A DNA stretch of 64,000 bases from Legionella cincinnatiensis (GTDB lineage Bacteria > Pseudomonadota > Gammaproteobacteria > Legionellales > Legionellaceae). The notes beneath the pieces were generated by a model. The model made no database searches, was not told the origin of the DNA, and saw only the letters and a list, made by a program, of their open reading frames with translations. Positions 8,735 to 20,520 of this stretch are shown piece by piece (positions within the stretch are counted from its first letter, which is position 1; each line of letters starts with the position of its first letter). The stretch lies in contig NZ_UGNX01000001.1 of NCBI RefSeq assembly GCF_900452415.1, positions 372,001 through 436,000 on the forward strand, read 5' to 3'. The position numbers and the translations under genes were made by a program.

Positions 8735-10654
8735 ATGCCAAACATTAAATTGCCTGATGGAAGTGTAAAACAGTTTGAAGCACCTTTAACTGTATATGAT
8801 GTTGCTCATAGTATAAGTCCTGGGCTTGCTAAGGCTGCTTTGGCTGGTCGTGTTGATAACCGATTAGTTGATACTTCTTATCTGATTAAAAATGATTGTG
8901 CATTAGTGATTCTTACTGAAAAACAAGAAGAGAGTCTTGAAGTTATTCGTCACTCTACTGCTCATTTATTAGCACAAGCTGTTAAAAGTATTTTTCCTTC
9001 AGCTCAAGTAACTATTGGCCCAGTAATTGAAGATGGCTTTTATTATGATTTCGCTTTTCAAAGAGCGTTTACTCCCGAAGATTTGGAGTTAATCGAAGCC
9101 AAAATGGTGGAGTTAGCAAAAGCAAATTATCCTGTGACTCGTAGAGAATTGCCACGTGATGAGGCAATCCAGTATTTTAAGAGTATTGGTGAAGAATATA
9201 AAGCAAAGATTATTGCTGATATTCCTAAAGATGAAGTGCTTTCGTTATACAAACAAGGGGATTTTGAAGATCTCTGTCGTGGTCCTCATGTTCCTGCAAC
9301 TGGTTTTTTAAAAGCATTCAAATTGACTAAAGTGGCAGGAGCATATTGGCGTGGTGACTCCAATAATGAAATGTTACAGCGTATTTATGGTACTGCTTGG
9401 GCTGACAAAAAGGCACTGGCTGATTATTTGTTCCGTTTGGAGGAAGCTGAAAAACGTGATCATCGTAAATTAGGTAAGAGTTTGGAGCTATTTCACTTCC
9501 AAGATATTGCACCGGGAATGGTTTTTTGGCATCCCAAAGGTTGGACCATTTATCAAGAGTTGGAACGTTATATGCGTCATCGCTTGGCCGACTTTGGTTA
9601 TCAAGAAATTAAAACACCTCAGTTAGTTGATCGTGTGCTTTGGGAAAAGTCAGGCCATTGGGCTAATTTTAGAGATGAGATGTTTGTTACTGAAACAGAA
9701 AATCGTCACTATGCTGTAAAACCAATGAATTGTCCTTGTCATGTCCAAGTATTTAATCAAGGCTTAAAAAGTTATAGAGATTTACCTTTAAGATTTTCAG
9801 AGTTTGGTAATTGCCACCGATGTGAACCATCAGGATCATTACATGGTCTCATGCGAGTTCGCAATATGGTTCAAGATGATGCTCATATTTTTTGTACTGA
9901 AGATCAAATTCAATCAGAAGTGGCAATGATGTTAGAGTTAGTCCAATCGGTATACATTGATTTTGGGTTTAAAGAAATTAAGTATCGCTTGGCATTACGC
10001 CCTGAAAAAAGAGTAGGCAGTGATGAAGTTTGGGATAAGGCTGAAGCAGCTTTAAAACAAGCGATGAAAGACAGAAATATAGAATGGGTTGATGCGCCAG
10101 GTGAAGGTGCTTTTTATGGGCCCAAAATTGAATGCTCCTTATCTGATTGCTTAGGTAGAATTTGGCAATGTGGTACGATACAAGTTGATTTTTCGATGCC
10201 TGGACGTTTGGATGCTATTTATATTGCCGAAGATGGGAGCAAACAAACTCCAGTCATGGTGCATCGTGCTATCCTAGGATCATTTGAACGCTTCATGGGG
10301 ATTTTGATCGAACATTATGCAGGAAAGCTGCCTTTGTGGTTGTCGCCGGTGCAAGCAGTAATCATGACAATTAGTGAAAAACAAAACGAGTATGCAGAAA
10401 AAGTAACACAAATTTTGCAAAAAAGAGGAATTCGTGCCAACTTTGACTTGAGAAATGAGAAAATTGGTTTTAAAATTCGCGAGCATACTTTACAAAAAAT
10501 CCCATATCTATTAGTAATAGGGGATAAAGAAGTTGAGTCAGGCCAAGTTGCTGTGCGAACCCGAGAAGGTACAGACTTAGGTGTGATGACAATAGATACA
10601 ATTTGTGATACCTTGATGCAAGAAATTGCTCAAAAAGGGTCAATTATTAATTAA
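8735..10654 (+). CDS. thrS: Threonyl-tRNA synthetase
   Basis: 639 residues: an N-terminal TGS domain ([15 protein letters not shown]), the editing domain with [12 protein letters not shown], the class II catalytic core (motif 2 around [24 protein letters not shown]; zinc ligands C, H, H including MNCPCH) and motif 3 ([22 protein letters not shown]). A C-terminal anticodon-binding domain follows. The start at 8735 matches the family; an in-frame ATG at 8717 adds six non-homologous residues. It heads the conserved thrS-infC-rpmI-rplT-pheST order. Confidence 0.97.
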   Translation: MPNIKLPDGSVKQFEAPLTVYDVAHSISPGLAKAALAGRVDNRLVDTSYLIKNDCALVILTEKQEESLEVIRHSTAHLLAQAVKSIFPSAQVTIGPVIEDGFYYDFAFQRAFTPEDLELIEAKMVELAKANYPVTRRELPRDEAIQYFKSIGEEYKAKIIADIPKDEVLSLYKQGDFEDLCRGPHVPATGFLKAFKLTKVAGAYWRGDSNNEMLQRIYGTAWADKKALADYLFRLEEAEKRDHRKLGKSLELFHFQDIAPGMVFWHPKGWTIYQELERYMRHRLADFGYQEIKTPQLVDRVLWEKSGHWANFRDEMFVTETENRHYAVKPMNCPCHVQVFNQGLKSYRDLPLRFSEFGNCHRCEPSGSLHGLMRVRNMVQDDAHIFCTEDQIQSEVAMMLELVQSVYIDFGFKEIKYRLALRPEKRVGSDEVWDKAEAALKQAMKDRNIEWVDAPGEGAFYGPKIECSLSDCLGRIWQCGTIQVDFSMPGRLDAIYIAEDGSKQTPVMVHRAILGSFERFMGILIEHYAGKLPLWLSPVQAVIMTISEKQNEYAEKVTQILQKRGIRANFDLRNEKIGFKIREHTLQKIPYLLVIGDKEVESGQVAVRTREGTDLGVMTIDTICDTLMQEIAQKGSIIN

Positions 10655-10674
10655 TGAATAGGGGGGATTAGACC

Positions 10675-11214
10675 ATTAGTGCACCAACTAAGCGTGAAAG
10701 TGATCGCGCACGAATTAATGAACAGATCAATGTACCTGAGGTACGCTTAATTGATGTCGATGGTAATCAGGCAGGAATTGTTTCCACACGTGAAGCCCTG
10801 CGTGCAGCGGAAGAAGGTGGATTGGATCTTGTGGAAATTTCTCCAACAGCCAAACCTCCCGTATGCCGTATTATGGATTACGGTAAGTTTCTCTTTGAGC
10901 TGAGTAAAAAACAAGCCGAAGCTAGAAAAAAGCAGAAGCAAATTCAGGTTAAAGAATTAAAATTCCGTCCAACGACGGAAGATGGAGATTATCAGGTCAA
11001 GCTACGCAACCTGATCCGTTTCCTAAATCATGGTGATAAAGTCAAAATTACACTGCGGTTTCGTGGTCGTGAGATGGCTCATCAAGAGCTGGGCATGAAA
11101 ATTCTTGAGCGTATACAGCAAGACACGGCTGAGTTTGCCGTTGTGGAACAGCAGGCCAAGCGCGAAGGAAGACAGCTATTGATGGTATTATCGCCCAAAA
11201 AAACTAAAAGCTGA
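10675..11214 (+). CDS. infC: Translation initiation factor IF-3 (AUU start)
   Basis: The IF-3 frame is open upstream of the first ATG (10822) and reads [29 protein letters not shown]... back to an ATT codon at 10675, preceded by a G6 ribosome site at 10661-10666. This gives 179 residues, the normal IF-3 length. An AUU start is the known hallmark of infC and lets IF-3 repress its own translation. A 130-residue version starting at 10822 would lose the N-terminal domain. It binds the 30S subunit and checks initiator tRNA. Confidence 0.95.
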   Translation: MSAPTKRESDRARINEQINVPEVRLIDVDGNQAGIVSTREALRAAEEGGLDLVEISPTAKPPVCRIMDYGKFLFELSKKQAEARKKQKQIQVKELKFRPTTEDGDYQVKLRNLIRFLNHGDKVKITLRFRGREMAHQELGMKILERIQQDTAEFAVVEQQAKREGRQLLMVLSPKKTKS

Positions 11215-11235
11215 GTAAATGCGGAGTATATTGTT

Positions 11236-11436
11236 ATGCCGAAGTTGAAGTCACATCGCGGAGCGTCTAAACGCTTCCGTAAAACAGCAAGTGGCGCGAT
11301 TAAACGTCGCGGTGCTTATAGAAATCATATCCTCACTAAAAAGTCCACTAAGCAAAAACGTCATTTGCGCGTAGAAGCTGGAACTTTAAAGCCATGCGAT
11401 GCACGTTTGGCAGAACGTATGTTGCACGGTAGTTAA
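11236..11436 (+). CDS. rpmI: 50S ribosomal protein L35
   Basis: 66 residues, strongly basic, beginning [20 protein letters not shown], as in L35. It lies 21 nt after infC and 14 nt before rplT in the standard infC-rpmI-rplT operon. Confidence 0.97.
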   Translation: MPKLKSHRGASKRFRKTASGAIKRRGAYRNHILTKKSTKQKRHLRVEAGTLKPCDARLAERMLHGS

Positions 11437-11450
11437 GGAGGAAATGAAAA

Positions 11451-11810
11451 ATGCCAAGAGTTAAACGTGGTGTGATCGCCAAAGCGCGTCACAAAAAGGT
11501 TATGGATCAGGCAAAAGGTTATTACGGCGCTCGTAGTCGAACCTATCGCATGGCCAAACAAGCAGTAATTAAAGCAGGTCAATACGCATATCGTGATAGA
11601 CGTCAGAAAAAACGTCAGTTTCGTGCATTGTGGATCACTCGTATTAATGCACAAGCTCGTGAGTGTGGTTTATCATACAGCCGCTTAATTGATGGATTGA
11701 AAAAAGCATCAATTGAATTGGATAGAAAAGTATTGGCTGATCTAGCTGTTCATGACAAAGTAGCTTTTGCTGCAATTGCAGAACAAGCTAAGGCTGCATT
11801 AGCAAAATAG
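11451..11810 (+). CDS. rplT: 50S ribosomal protein L20
   Basis: 119 basic residues beginning [26 protein letters not shown], as in L20, with the [14 protein letters not shown] block. AGGAGG lies upstream at 11436-11441. L20 is an early assembly protein that in E. coli also represses rpmI-rplT translation. Confidence 0.97.
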   Translation: MPRVKRGVIAKARHKKVMDQAKGYYGARSRTYRMAKQAVIKAGQYAYRDRRQKKRQFRALWITRINAQARECGLSYSRLIDGLKKASIELDRKVLADLAVHDKVAFAAIAEQAKAALAK

Positions 11811-11817
11811 TCTTTTA

Positions 11818-11862
11818 ATGTGTTTTTTTCTGGGAATTTATAAGCCTAGGTTAATAACATGA
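11818..11862 (+). CDS. Possible Phe-containing leader peptide of pheST
   Basis: A 14-codon frame (MCFFLGIYKPRLIT) has two adjacent Phe codons and is followed by a terminator-like hairpin just before pheS (11894-11915). E. coli pheST is controlled by attenuation through a Phe-rich leader. This peptide has only two Phe and no clear ribosome site, so it is a weak candidate. Confidence 0.25.
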   Translation: MCFFLGIYKPRLIT

Positions 11863-11877
11863 TAAAGGTACTGTTAG

Positions 11878-12945
<1,068 letters not shown>

Positions 12946-13039
12946 AGGTAGAGGTTGTTAATATGCTTCGATGACCATGCGTTTGTGGTGCGAATTGAAA
13001 ATATCTTGAGTAAAATCAATCATGCAGTAAGGACTTTAG

Positions 13040-15421
13040 ATGAAATTAAGTAAATTGTGGTTACGTGAATGGGTAGATTTCTCATTATCTGAACAAGAAT
13101 TGGCAAGCCAACTAACTATGGCTGGTTTGGAGGTGGATGCAGTAAGCCCTGTAGCAGGAGAGTTTTCTCATGTAATCGTTGCTGAAGTTCTTAGCACAAA
13201 ACCTCATCCTAATGCAGATAAATTGACTTTATGTGAAGTAAACGCAAATACAGAGAAACCCTTGCAAATCGTTTGTGGTGCTTCGAATGTAAGAGACGGA
13301 TTAAAAGTGGCTCTAGCCATGGTTGGGGCACGCTTGCCAGGTGGTTTTAATATTAAAGAATCAAAGTTACGAGGAGCGCTTTCACAAGGAATGCTCTGCT
13401 CCGTCAGTGAGTTGGGAATGGCAGAGCAATCTGATGGAATTATGGAGTTAGGAAGTGACGCGCCTGTAGGAATGGATTTGCGCGAGTATCTGACTCTTGA
13501 TGATCATATATTGGATATTGATTTAACGCCTAACCGAGCAGATTGTTTTAGTGTTTTAGGTGTTGCGCGTGAAGTTGCTGTATTGAATCAACTACCCTTA
13601 TTAGAAAAAGAGATTTCCGCGGTTACTCCAAGTATTGACGATGCATTCCCAATACAATTGAACAATCCAGAAGCATGCTCACGTTATTGTGGTCGTGTTA
13701 TTCGCAAGATAAATACTCAAACAAATACCCCTTTATGGATGAGTGAGCGTTTACGCCGAAGTGGCATTCGCTCCGTTCATCCTGTTGTTGATGTAATGAA
13801 TTATGTCATGCTTGAGTTAGGTCAACCCATGCATGCTTTTGATTTGAATGCAATCAACGGTGAAATAAATGTACGCTATAGTAATCAGCAAGAGCAATTA
13901 AAATTACTTGATGGCCAAGAATTAACCTTGAATGAGAAAGTATTGGTGATTGCAGATCAAGAAAGGCCGTTGGCAATGGCCGGCATTATGGGCGGAGAAG
14001 CAAGCTCTGTGCAGGCACATACCACTGATGTATTTTTAGAAAGTGCTTTTTTTAATCCCATAGTAATTGCAGGAGTAGCTAGAAAGTTTGGTTTATTTAG
14101 TGATTCATCACAACGTTTTGAACGAGGTGTAGATCCTAACGTACAAATAAGAGCTTTAGAAAGAGCTACAGCATTAATTTTAGAAATTGTTGGTGGTGAG
14201 GCTGGACCTATTATTGAAGTCTCTAATCAAAAATATTTGCCGAGTACAGTACATTTTTCTTTCAATACAGAAAAAGTTAAAAATTTGACTGGACTTAATA
14301 TTTCTCTGAAGGAAATGAGGCGTTTTCTTGAGGGTTTAGGTATCACGATTACACGAGAGCAAAATCATTTTCTAGAGGTTATTATTCCTTCATATCGCTT
14401 TGATATTCAGCGAGATGAGGACTTGGTAGAGGAAATAATTCGTCTTTATGGATATGATAATTTACATGCAGAACCAGTATATACGCGAGTACAGGCAGGA
14501 AAAACATGCGGTAATGAAGCAATAGCAACGATGCTTGCGCGCTGGTTTGCAAGTAAAGGATACCACGAAACGATCAGTTACAGTTTTGTTGATCCTGAAT
14601 TACAACATGAGCTTTATCCACAGAAAGAGTTTATGCAATTACTGAATCCTATTTCTTCTGAGTTATCGCAAATGCGTGCTGGGATGTGGCCTGGTTTAAT
14701 TGCATCACTGATTTATAACGTACACCGCCAACAAAATGAGGTTAAGTTTTTTGAAATTGGTGTTGTTTTTGATGTACACCAAGGGCAGCTAAAAGAACGT
14801 CCTTGCATTGCAGGTTTGTTGATGGGGGAGCAAGGGAGTGTTAATTGGAGTGAAACGACTCGATGGTATGATTTTTTTGACTTAAAAGGAGATCTTCAAT
14901 CTTTATTCGCTTCATTAAAACTAAAGCAAGTAGAGTTCGTTGCCGCAACTCATGAAGCATTACATCCTGGACAATCTGCTCAAATCAATATAAATGGCGT
15001 TCCCTCAGGTTGGATAGGAACATTGCATCCGCGTTTAGCAGATGCTTTGGATTTAAACCATGATGTTCTTCTTTTTGAAATTAACTTAGAGGCATTAATA
15101 GGACATGAATCGCCACGTTATAAACCGATTTCAAAATATCCTCAAATTCGCAGGGACTTATCATTTTTAGTCGATAATAATATCGAGGTCATGCAAATCG
15201 AATCAGTAGTAAGAACTACTGTAAAAGAAAATTGGTTAAAATCTTTTGATGTCTTTGATGTATATACTGGAGAAGGTATTCCTTTAGGGAAGAAAAGCTT
15301 GGCGATTTCTATAACAATTCAAGATGAAAGTCGTACTTTGGTTGATACCGAGATTAATTCTTTAATTGATGCTATAATCAATACGTTAGAGAATAAATTT
15401 TCAATCATATTGAGGGAGTAA
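13040..15421 (+). CDS. pheT: Phenylalanyl-tRNA synthetase beta subunit
   Basis: 793 residues beginning [15 protein letters not shown] tRNA-binding EMAP/OB domain at about residues 40-150, B3/B4 editing domains, B5 domain ([24 protein letters not shown]) and a C-terminal FDX-ACB anticodon-binding domain. Length matches the bacterial subunit. It is followed after 2 nt by ihfA, the classical pheST-ihfA arrangement. Confidence 0.97.
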   Translation: MKLSKLWLREWVDFSLSEQELASQLTMAGLEVDAVSPVAGEFSHVIVAEVLSTKPHPNADKLTLCEVNANTEKPLQIVCGASNVRDGLKVALAMVGARLPGGFNIKESKLRGALSQGMLCSVSELGMAEQSDGIMELGSDAPVGMDLREYLTLDDHILDIDLTPNRADCFSVLGVAREVAVLNQLPLLEKEISAVTPSIDDAFPIQLNNPEACSRYCGRVIRKINTQTNTPLWMSERLRRSGIRSVHPVVDVMNYVMLELGQPMHAFDLNAINGEINVRYSNQQEQLKLLDGQELTLNEKVLVIADQERPLAMAGIMGGEASSVQAHTTDVFLESAFFNPIVIAGVARKFGLFSDSSQRFERGVDPNVQIRALERATALILEIVGGEAGPIIEVSNQKYLPSTVHFSFNTEKVKNLTGLNISLKEMRRFLEGLGITITREQNHFLEVIIPSYRFDIQRDEDLVEEIIRLYGYDNLHAEPVYTRVQAGKTCGNEAIATMLARWFASKGYHETISYSFVDPELQHELYPQKEFMQLLNPISSELSQMRAGMWPGLIASLIYNVHRQQNEVKFFEIGVVFDVHQGQLKERPCIAGLLMGEQGSVNWSETTRWYDFFDLKGDLQSLFASLKLKQVEFVAATHEALHPGQSAQININGVPSGWIGTLHPRLADALDLNHDVLLFEINLEALIGHESPRYKPISKYPQIRRDLSFLVDNNIEVMQIESVVRTTVKENWLKSFDVFDVYTGEGIPLGKKSLAISITIQDESRTLVDTEINSLIDAIINTLENKFSIILRE

Positions 15422-15423
15422 TC

Positions 15424-15717
15424 GTGAATGCATTGAGCAAAGCTATAATGGCAGAGACCTTGTGTGATGAATTAAAATTGTCCAAACCTGCATCGAAAGA
15501 GATGGTCGAAAATTTTTTTGAAGAATTACGACATGCTCTTGAGCATGGACATCATGTAAAATTATCTGGATTTGGTAATTTTACCCTAAGAGATAAGCCA
15601 CAAAGGCCAGGTAGAAACCCAAAGACTGGAGAGGAAATTCCCGTAGTGGCTAGAAGGGTTGTGACTTTTAAACCAGGTTTGAAGCTAAAAAGCAAAATTG
15701 AATCTATAGGAAAATAA
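15424..15717 (+). CDS. ihfA: Integration host factor alpha subunit
   Basis: 97 residues, GTG start right after pheT. It has the HU/IHF fold with [26 protein letters not shown], whose Pro-tipped arm intercalates into bent DNA. It pairs with IhfB to bend DNA sequence-specifically. In Legionella IHF is known to influence the life cycle. Confidence 0.96.
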   Translation: MNALSKAIMAETLCDELKLSKPASKEMVENFFEELRHALEHGHHVKLSGFGNFTLRDKPQRPGRNPKTGEEIPVVARRVVTFKPGLKLKSKIESIGK

Positions 15718-15721
15718 TTCA

Positions 15722-16039
15722 TTGAACTATTACTCGAAACATATTTTTTTATGTACCAACAAAAAGGCAGCAGGTAAACAATGTTGCGCTAATTCTGGTG
15801 GAGAAGAGTACTTTGATTATATAAAATCACGGCTTTTAGAGCTGGAAATGCATGGCCCGGGAAAAGTTCGCATTAGCAAAACAGGTTGTCTTGGCCGCTG
15901 CAGTTCAGGTCCTTGTATTGTGATCTATCCTGAAGGTGTGTGGTATACTTATTCATCTTTTGCTGATATTGATGAAATCATAGAAAAACATTTAATTTCT
16001 GGTAGTATTGTGAATCAGTTGTTAATCGATCCAGTGTGA
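15722..16039 (+). CDS. Thioredoxin-like 2Fe-2S ferredoxin domain protein
   Basis: 105 residues. FLCTNKKAAGKQCC near the N-terminus and TGCLGRCSSGPCIVIYPEGVWYT later supply the Cys set of the thioredoxin-like 2Fe-2S ferredoxin group (Shethna-type / NuoE-like fold). The likely start is a TTG at 15722, with AGGA upstream about 10 nt away. The partner and reaction are unknown. It lies four bases after ihfA in the same direction. Confidence 0.8.
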   Translation: MNYYSKHIFLCTNKKAAGKQCCANSGGEEYFDYIKSRLLELEMHGPGKVRISKTGCLGRCSSGPCIVIYPEGVWYTYSSFADIDEIIEKHLISGSIVNQLLIDPV

Positions 16040-16176
16040 AAGTTGTCCGATTCATATGGATTTTAATAATTGTTTGTAAATTTTTGTCCTTTTTACTTGT
16101 AGGATGATTCTGTTTTGGTTAAAATCGCCCGTCCATGATAGAAGATTACCAATTTAGGCGGTTCGGAGTTCATTTA

Positions 16177-16611
16177 ATGAAGACATTTAGTGCCAAAAGC
16201 CATGAAGTCAAACGTGACTGGTTAGTGGTTGATGCCAGCGATAAAGTTTTGGGTCGCTTAGCAACTGAAATTGCTCGTCGTTTACGTGGCAAGCATAAAG
16301 CTGAGTATACCCCCCATGTTGATACTGGCGATTACATTATCGTTACAAATGCTGAAAAAGTTATTGTAACTGGTCGGAAGTTTACCGATAAGATGTACTA
16401 TCGTCACACTGGATATCCAGGTGGAATAAAATCAGATAGTTTTGAGAAATTACAAGCAAGAAATCCTGTTAGGATTATCGAGCTAGCTGTTAAAGGTATG
16501 TTACCAAAGAATCCTTTGGGAAGAGAGATGTATCGTAAGCTGAAAGTCTATGTTGGCAATGAGCATCCACATACAGCACAGCAACCCAAACAACTTGATA
16601 TTGAGGAATAA
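16177..16611 (+). CDS. rplM: 50S ribosomal protein L13
   Basis: 144 residues beginning [29 protein letters not shown], matching L13. A longer frame opens at 16135, but the family start and a GGAG upstream fix 16177. rpsI follows after 5 nt in the universal rplM-rpsI pair. Confidence 0.96.
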   Translation: MKTFSAKSHEVKRDWLVVDASDKVLGRLATEIARRLRGKHKAEYTPHVDTGDYIIVTNAEKVIVTGRKFTDKMYYRHTGYPGGIKSDSFEKLQARNPVRIIELAVKGMLPKNPLGREMYRKLKVYVGNEHPHTAQQPKQLDIEE

Positions 16612-16616
16612 GTATT

Positions 16617-17048
16617 ATGGCTGAAGTGAAGCAATACTACGGCACTGGTCGTAGAAAAAGTTCAACAGCTCGAGTGTTTTTACGTCCAGGTAAAGGCGAC
16701 ATCAAAGTCAACGGTCGTACTTTACAAGAGTATTTCTGCCGTGAAACTTCTTGTATGGTTGTAATGCAGCCGCTAGAAACTGTTGATCTTGTCGATAAAT
16801 TTGATGTTTACATTACAGTAACTGGTGGTGGAATTTCTGGTCAGGCAGGTGCTGTACGTTTAGGAATTGCAAGAGCATTGGTTGCTTATGATGAAAAAGG
16901 ATTGGCAGAAGATGCAGAGCCTAATCCTGATTCCGTGCGTAGAAAGCTTCGTGCTCGTGGTTTACTGACTCGTGATTCACGTCGTGTTGAAAGAAAGAAA
17001 GTCGGTTTGCACAAAGCTCGCCGTGCAACCCAATACTCAAAACGTTAA
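16617..17048 (+). CDS. rpsI: 30S ribosomal protein S9
   Basis: 143 residues, [19 protein letters not shown] at the start and the basic tail ending QYSKR that reaches the P-site tRNA. Followed by a strong terminator (17066-17090). Confidence 0.97.
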   Translation: MAEVKQYYGTGRRKSSTARVFLRPGKGDIKVNGRTLQEYFCRETSCMVVMQPLETVDLVDKFDVYITVTGGGISGQAGAVRLGIARALVAYDEKGLAEDAEPNPDSVRRKLRARGLLTRDSRRVERKKVGLHKARRATQYSKR

Positions 17049-17065
17049 TTGTTTTTTGGTTAAAG

Positions 17066-17090
17066 AAACCCCGCATTGGCGGGGTTTTTT
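17066..17090 (+). terminator. Rho-independent terminator of rplM-rpsI
   Basis: CCCCGC-ATTG-GCGGGG (17069-17084) flanked by AAA and followed by six T. Ends the ribosomal protein operon before the petA repeat. Confidence 0.92.
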
Positions 17091-17116
17091 GTTTTGCTAC
17101 GAGATCTAGTGAAACA

Positions 17117-17241
17117 TATAGCGTCATCCACTAAGTTCTAGATAGGCTGCAAGTAAAGTGAGGATAAGGGATGTACTCAAAGTACATGACGGAGACGACC
17201 GAGCTTGCAATGATGTGTAGAACTTAGTGGGGGGCGCTATA
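17117..17241. repeat. Nested palindromic element (MITE/REP-like) upstream of petA
   Basis: A 125-bp element with nested inverted repeats: TATAGCG (17117-17123) with CGCTATA (17235-17241); CCACTAAGTTCTA (17128-17140) with TAGAACTTAGTGG (17218-17230); TGCAAG (17148-17153) with CTTGCA (17204-17209); and a central ATGTACT-CAA-AGTACAT (17171-17187). It fills most of the rpsI-petA gap and ends 15 bp before the petA start. The form suggests a small non-coding mobile repeat. No second copy was seen in this window. Confidence 0.75.
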
Positions 17242-17256
17242 CAAAACGGGCGGCAT

Positions 17257-17874
17257 ATGGTGAATGACAACTCTGAGCCTGAGCATGATCAGGATAAAAA
17301 TGATTTGGTAGATACGGAGCGACGCCGATTTTTGGTAGCTACAACCAGTGTATTAGGAGGTATTGGGGCCCTATGTGCCTTAACTCCTTTTGTTGCTTCT
17401 TGGTTACCTAGTGCTAAGGCTCAAGCCGAGGGAGCCCCTGTAGAGGTTGATTTAAGCAAATTGGAACCTGGAGAACAAGCCATCGTTGAATGGCGTGGCA
17501 AACCAGTATGGATCATTAGACGAACATCAGAAATGTTGCAACAAATCACCAAGAACTCTTCTTTGCTCCGAGATCCTCATTCATTGACTGCTCAGCAACC
17601 CTATTATGCAAAAAATGAATATCGTTCCATTAATCCAGAATATTTAGTACTTATAGGAATTTGTACCCACTTAGGTTGTTCCCCTAAATACAAGCCTAAT
17701 CTGAGTGAGTTAGGGCCTAACTGGCCAGGTGGTTTTTTTTGCCCCTGTCATGGATCTACTTTTGATCTTTCGGGTAGAGTCTTTAAAGATGTTCCTGCAC
17801 CGATTAATCTGGAGGTTCCTCCATATTATTTTATTGATAAACATACTCTTGTAATTGGTGAGGATAAAGCATAA
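17257..17874 (+). CDS. petA: Ubiquinol-cytochrome c reductase iron-sulfur (Rieske) subunit
   Basis: 205 residues. An N-terminal twin-arginine-like segment (ERRRFLVATTSVLGG) and one membrane anchor are followed by the Rieske domain with CTHLGC and CPCHGSTFD holding the 2Fe-2S cluster. It moves electrons from ubiquinol to cytochrome c1 in complex III. The start is ATG 17257. The frame runs back to a GTG at 17227, but that lies inside the repeat element. The ribosome site is weak (GGCGG). Confidence 0.94.
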   Translation: MVNDNSEPEHDQDKNDLVDTERRRFLVATTSVLGGIGALCALTPFVASWLPSAKAQAEGAPVEVDLSKLEPGEQAIVEWRGKPVWIIRRTSEMLQQITKNSSLLRDPHSLTAQQPYYAKNEYRSINPEYLVLIGICTHLGCSPKYKPNLSELGPNWPGGFFCPCHGSTFDLSGRVFKDVPAPINLEVPPYYFIDKHTLVIGEDKA

Positions 17875-17929
17875 GTTTTATGCTTGCATCACGTGTTTTA
17901 TGATTTGTAATAAGATAGAGGCTAATTAA

Positions 17930-19141
17930 ATGAATAGACTCTTCAATTGGATCGATGAGCGTTTTCCTTTGGCGAGTACCTGGAGAAAGTATTTCAGTGC
18001 TTACTATGTCCCCAAGAATTTGAATTTTTTTTATATTTTTGGTGCATTGGCAATCGTAGTTTTAGCCAATCAATTGATTACTGGTTTGTGGCTTACTATG
18101 TTTTATACGCCGAGTGTTGAACAAGCATTTTCCTCTATTGAATACATCATGCGCGATGTTCACTTTGGTTGGTTATTACGTTATATGCATTCAACAGGAG
18201 CTTCAGCATTTTTTATTGTCATTTATTTACATATGTTTCGTGGTCTGCTTTATGGTTCTTATCAAAAACCTAGGGAATTAGTCTGGCTTTTGGGAATGTT
18301 TCTATATGTTTTACTTTTAGCGGGTGCATTTTTTGGTTACTTATTGCCTTGGGGACAGATGTCTTATTGGGGGGCTGAAGTTATCACATCCTTATTTGAT
18401 GCTCTCCCATATATAGGTAAAAATCTTGTTATTTGGCTTAGAGGGGATTATGCGGTTGGCAATGCTACATTGCAGCGCTTTTTTGCGTTACATGTGATTG
18501 CTATTCCATTATTGCTCTTTTTGTTTGTATTTTTGCATATTGTTGCCGTACATAAGGTAGGCTCGAATAATCCGGAAGGAATTGAGTTTAAGCATAGATT
18601 GGGTGTAGAAAAACAGTTTGATTTAATTCCTTTTCATCCTTATTACCTTATTAAAGATTTAGTTGCCGTCCTTGCGTTTTTTATTTTGTTTTTTGCGGTG
18701 GTATTTTGGGCTCCTGAAATGGGCGGATATTTCTTAGAGCACAATAATTTTGTGCCAGCAAACCCGCTTGTCACTCCAGATCATATCGCTCCAATGTGGT
18801 ATATGTCACCTTTTTATGCAATGTTGCGGGCGATACCCGATAAATTATTTGGAATTACATGCATGGGCTCCGCACTATTATTATTATTTTTCTTGCCATG
18901 GCTTGATTGTAGTCCGGTACGTTCTATGCGTTATAAAGGGAAATGGTCTCAAATAATGTTCTTTTTAGGCGTGCTGGCATTTGTAGTATTGGGTTATTTG
19001 GGAACGATTCCAGTAACTCCTGCACGCTTGTTTTTTGCTCGACTAGCTACATTATTGTATTTTGGCTATTTTATCCTTATGCCCTTTTATACTCGATTAG
19101 AGAGCACTCATTCATTGCCTCTTCCCTCAGGAGAGTGTTGA
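17930..19141 (+). CDS. petB: Cytochrome b of the bc1 complex
   Basis: 403 residues, about eight membrane helices. The paired haem-binding His are in the HSTGASAFFIVIYLHMFR and FFALHVIAIPLLLFLFVFLHI regions, with the WGAEVIT and quinol-site segments in order. It is the membrane core of complex III. Its TGA stop overlaps the petC ATG by 1 nt. Confidence 0.96.
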   Translation: MNRLFNWIDERFPLASTWRKYFSAYYVPKNLNFFYIFGALAIVVLANQLITGLWLTMFYTPSVEQAFSSIEYIMRDVHFGWLLRYMHSTGASAFFIVIYLHMFRGLLYGSYQKPRELVWLLGMFLYVLLLAGAFFGYLLPWGQMSYWGAEVITSLFDALPYIGKNLVIWLRGDYAVGNATLQRFFALHVIAIPLLLFLFVFLHIVAVHKVGSNNPEGIEFKHRLGVEKQFDLIPFHPYYLIKDLVAVLAFFILFFAVVFWAPEMGGYFLEHNNFVPANPLVTPDHIAPMWYMSPFYAMLRAIPDKLFGITCMGSALLLLFFLPWLDCSPVRSMRYKGKWSQIMFFLGVLAFVVLGYLGTIPVTPARLFFARLATLLYFGYFILMPFYTRLESTHSLPLPSGEC

Positions 19142-19806
19142 TGCGGATCAGGGCGCTTTTTTATTTTTTCTTATTATTTGGAGTTTGTCAGCAGGTGTAT
19201 GCAACTTCATTGTCAATCGACATAGACGATAAGGCAAGCTTACAAAGAGGCGCTAAACTTTTTATGAATTACTGTTCGGGTTGTCATTCCTTAAAATATT
19301 TAAGGTATAATCGTATGGCCAAAGGCTTGGGTTTAATGCGTTTTGCCGGGCAAATTGATGAAGATCTCTTAAAGAATAATCTTATTTTCACTCAAGCAAC
19401 AATTCATGATCCAATTCAGATTGCTATGCCCCCTGAAGATGCAAAGCAATGGTTTGGGATAGTACCGCCAGATTTATCGTTAATTGTGAGAGCAAAAGGA
19501 GCCAAATGGCTCTACAATTACTTAAGTAGTTTTTACAAAGATGATTCTAGACCTTTTGGAACGAATAATTATCTTGTGCCTGATGTTGCGATGCCCAATA
19601 TTCTGGATACGTTGCACGATAAAATGCAATCACGACAATTTGATGAGAGTTTATTAGATTTGGTGACTTTCCTCACCTACGTGAGTGAGCCCACAAAAAC
19701 GGAACGTTATCATCTGGGATTCTTTGTAATTGGGTTTTTAGTCATTTTATTTCTTGTTTCTTTGTGCTTAAAAATAGTTTATTGGCGAAAAATCGGCATA
19801 AAGTAG
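19141..19806 (+). CDS. petC: Cytochrome c1 of the bc1 complex
   Basis: 221 residues: a signal peptide (about 1-22), haem motif CSGCH at 45-49, the MPPEDAKQWFGIVPPDLS segment, and a C-terminal membrane anchor (about 195-218). It takes electrons from the Rieske protein and passes them to soluble cytochromes. The frame is open further upstream inside petB, but the ATG at 19141 is translationally coupled to petB and gives the signal peptide. Confidence 0.95.
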   Translation: MRIRALFYFFLLFGVCQQVYATSLSIDIDDKASLQRGAKLFMNYCSGCHSLKYLRYNRMAKGLGLMRFAGQIDEDLLKNNLIFTQATIHDPIQIAMPPEDAKQWFGIVPPDLSLIVRAKGAKWLYNYLSSFYKDDSRPFGTNNYLVPDVAMPNILDTLHDKMQSRQFDESLLDLVTFLTYVSEPTKTERYHLGFFVIGFLVILFLVSLCLKIVYWRKIGIK

Positions 19807-19895
19807 CCCAAAAAGGCAAAAATGTGGTAAAGTAATGGTTTTGCTTATTCTTAGCATACTCGTTCACATTTTTATAAAATTGATAGGAGTTGCCC

Positions 19896-20516
19896 ATGGC
19901 AATTGTTGCGAAACGCACTATAATGTCTTTATTTTCTGATACTGATGATGTCTACAGTCATCAAGTTCGTATCGTATTGGCTGAAAAAGGGGTTAATGTA
20001 GAAATTCTTGCAGCCAGGCAAGCTGAACCAAATGCAGATCTTTTATCAGTTAATCCATACGGAACAATTCCTACATTAATTGATAGAGAGCTTGTACTTT
20101 ATGAACCACGTATTATTATGGAATATTTAGATGAGCGTTTTCCTCATCCACCTTTATTACCTGTTTATCCTGTTGCTCGTGCGGAAACGCGGAAAATGAT
20201 GCATCGGATAGAGCATGATTGGTATTATTTAATGAATAATATCTTAAGAGATAATAATACAGAAGATGCTAGAACGAACTTATTTGAAAGTTTAGTCGCT
20301 CTTGAGCCAGTTTTTGCAGATAAGTCTTATTTTCTAAGTGATGAGTTTTCGTTGTTGGATTGTGCATTAGCCCCCTTATTGTGGCGCTTACCTCGGTTAG
20401 GGATAGACGTTACACCAGAGTTTAAAGGAATAATTGCTTACATGCAGCGCTTGTTCAAACGTGAATCGTTTCAAGCAAGTTTGACTGATGTTGAGCGACA
20501 ATTGCGAGCGGCATAA
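19896..20516 (+). CDS. sspA: Stringent starvation protein A
   Basis: 206 residues of glutathione-S-transferase fold: SLFSDTDDVYSHQVRIVLAEKGV at the N-terminus and NPYGTIPTLIDRELVLYEPRIIMEYLDERFPHPPL. SspA binds RNA polymerase and acts in stationary-phase and acid responses. It is followed by sspB, as in most gamma-proteobacteria. A TTG at 19890 could add two residues; ATG 19896 is preferred. Confidence 0.94.
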   Translation: MAIVAKRTIMSLFSDTDDVYSHQVRIVLAEKGVNVEILAARQAEPNADLLSVNPYGTIPTLIDRELVLYEPRIIMEYLDERFPHPPLLPVYPVARAETRKMMHRIEHDWYYLMNNILRDNNTEDARTNLFESLVALEPVFADKSYFLSDEFSLLDCALAPLLWRLPRLGIDVTPEFKGIIAYMQRLFKRESFQASLTDVERQLRAA

Positions 20517-20520
20517 ATAT

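Noticed and set aside
18943..19140. A longer cytochrome c1 starting at 18943
   Set aside because: The extra residues lie inside petB in another frame and do not resemble a signal peptide. The coupled ATG at 19141 gives a proper one.
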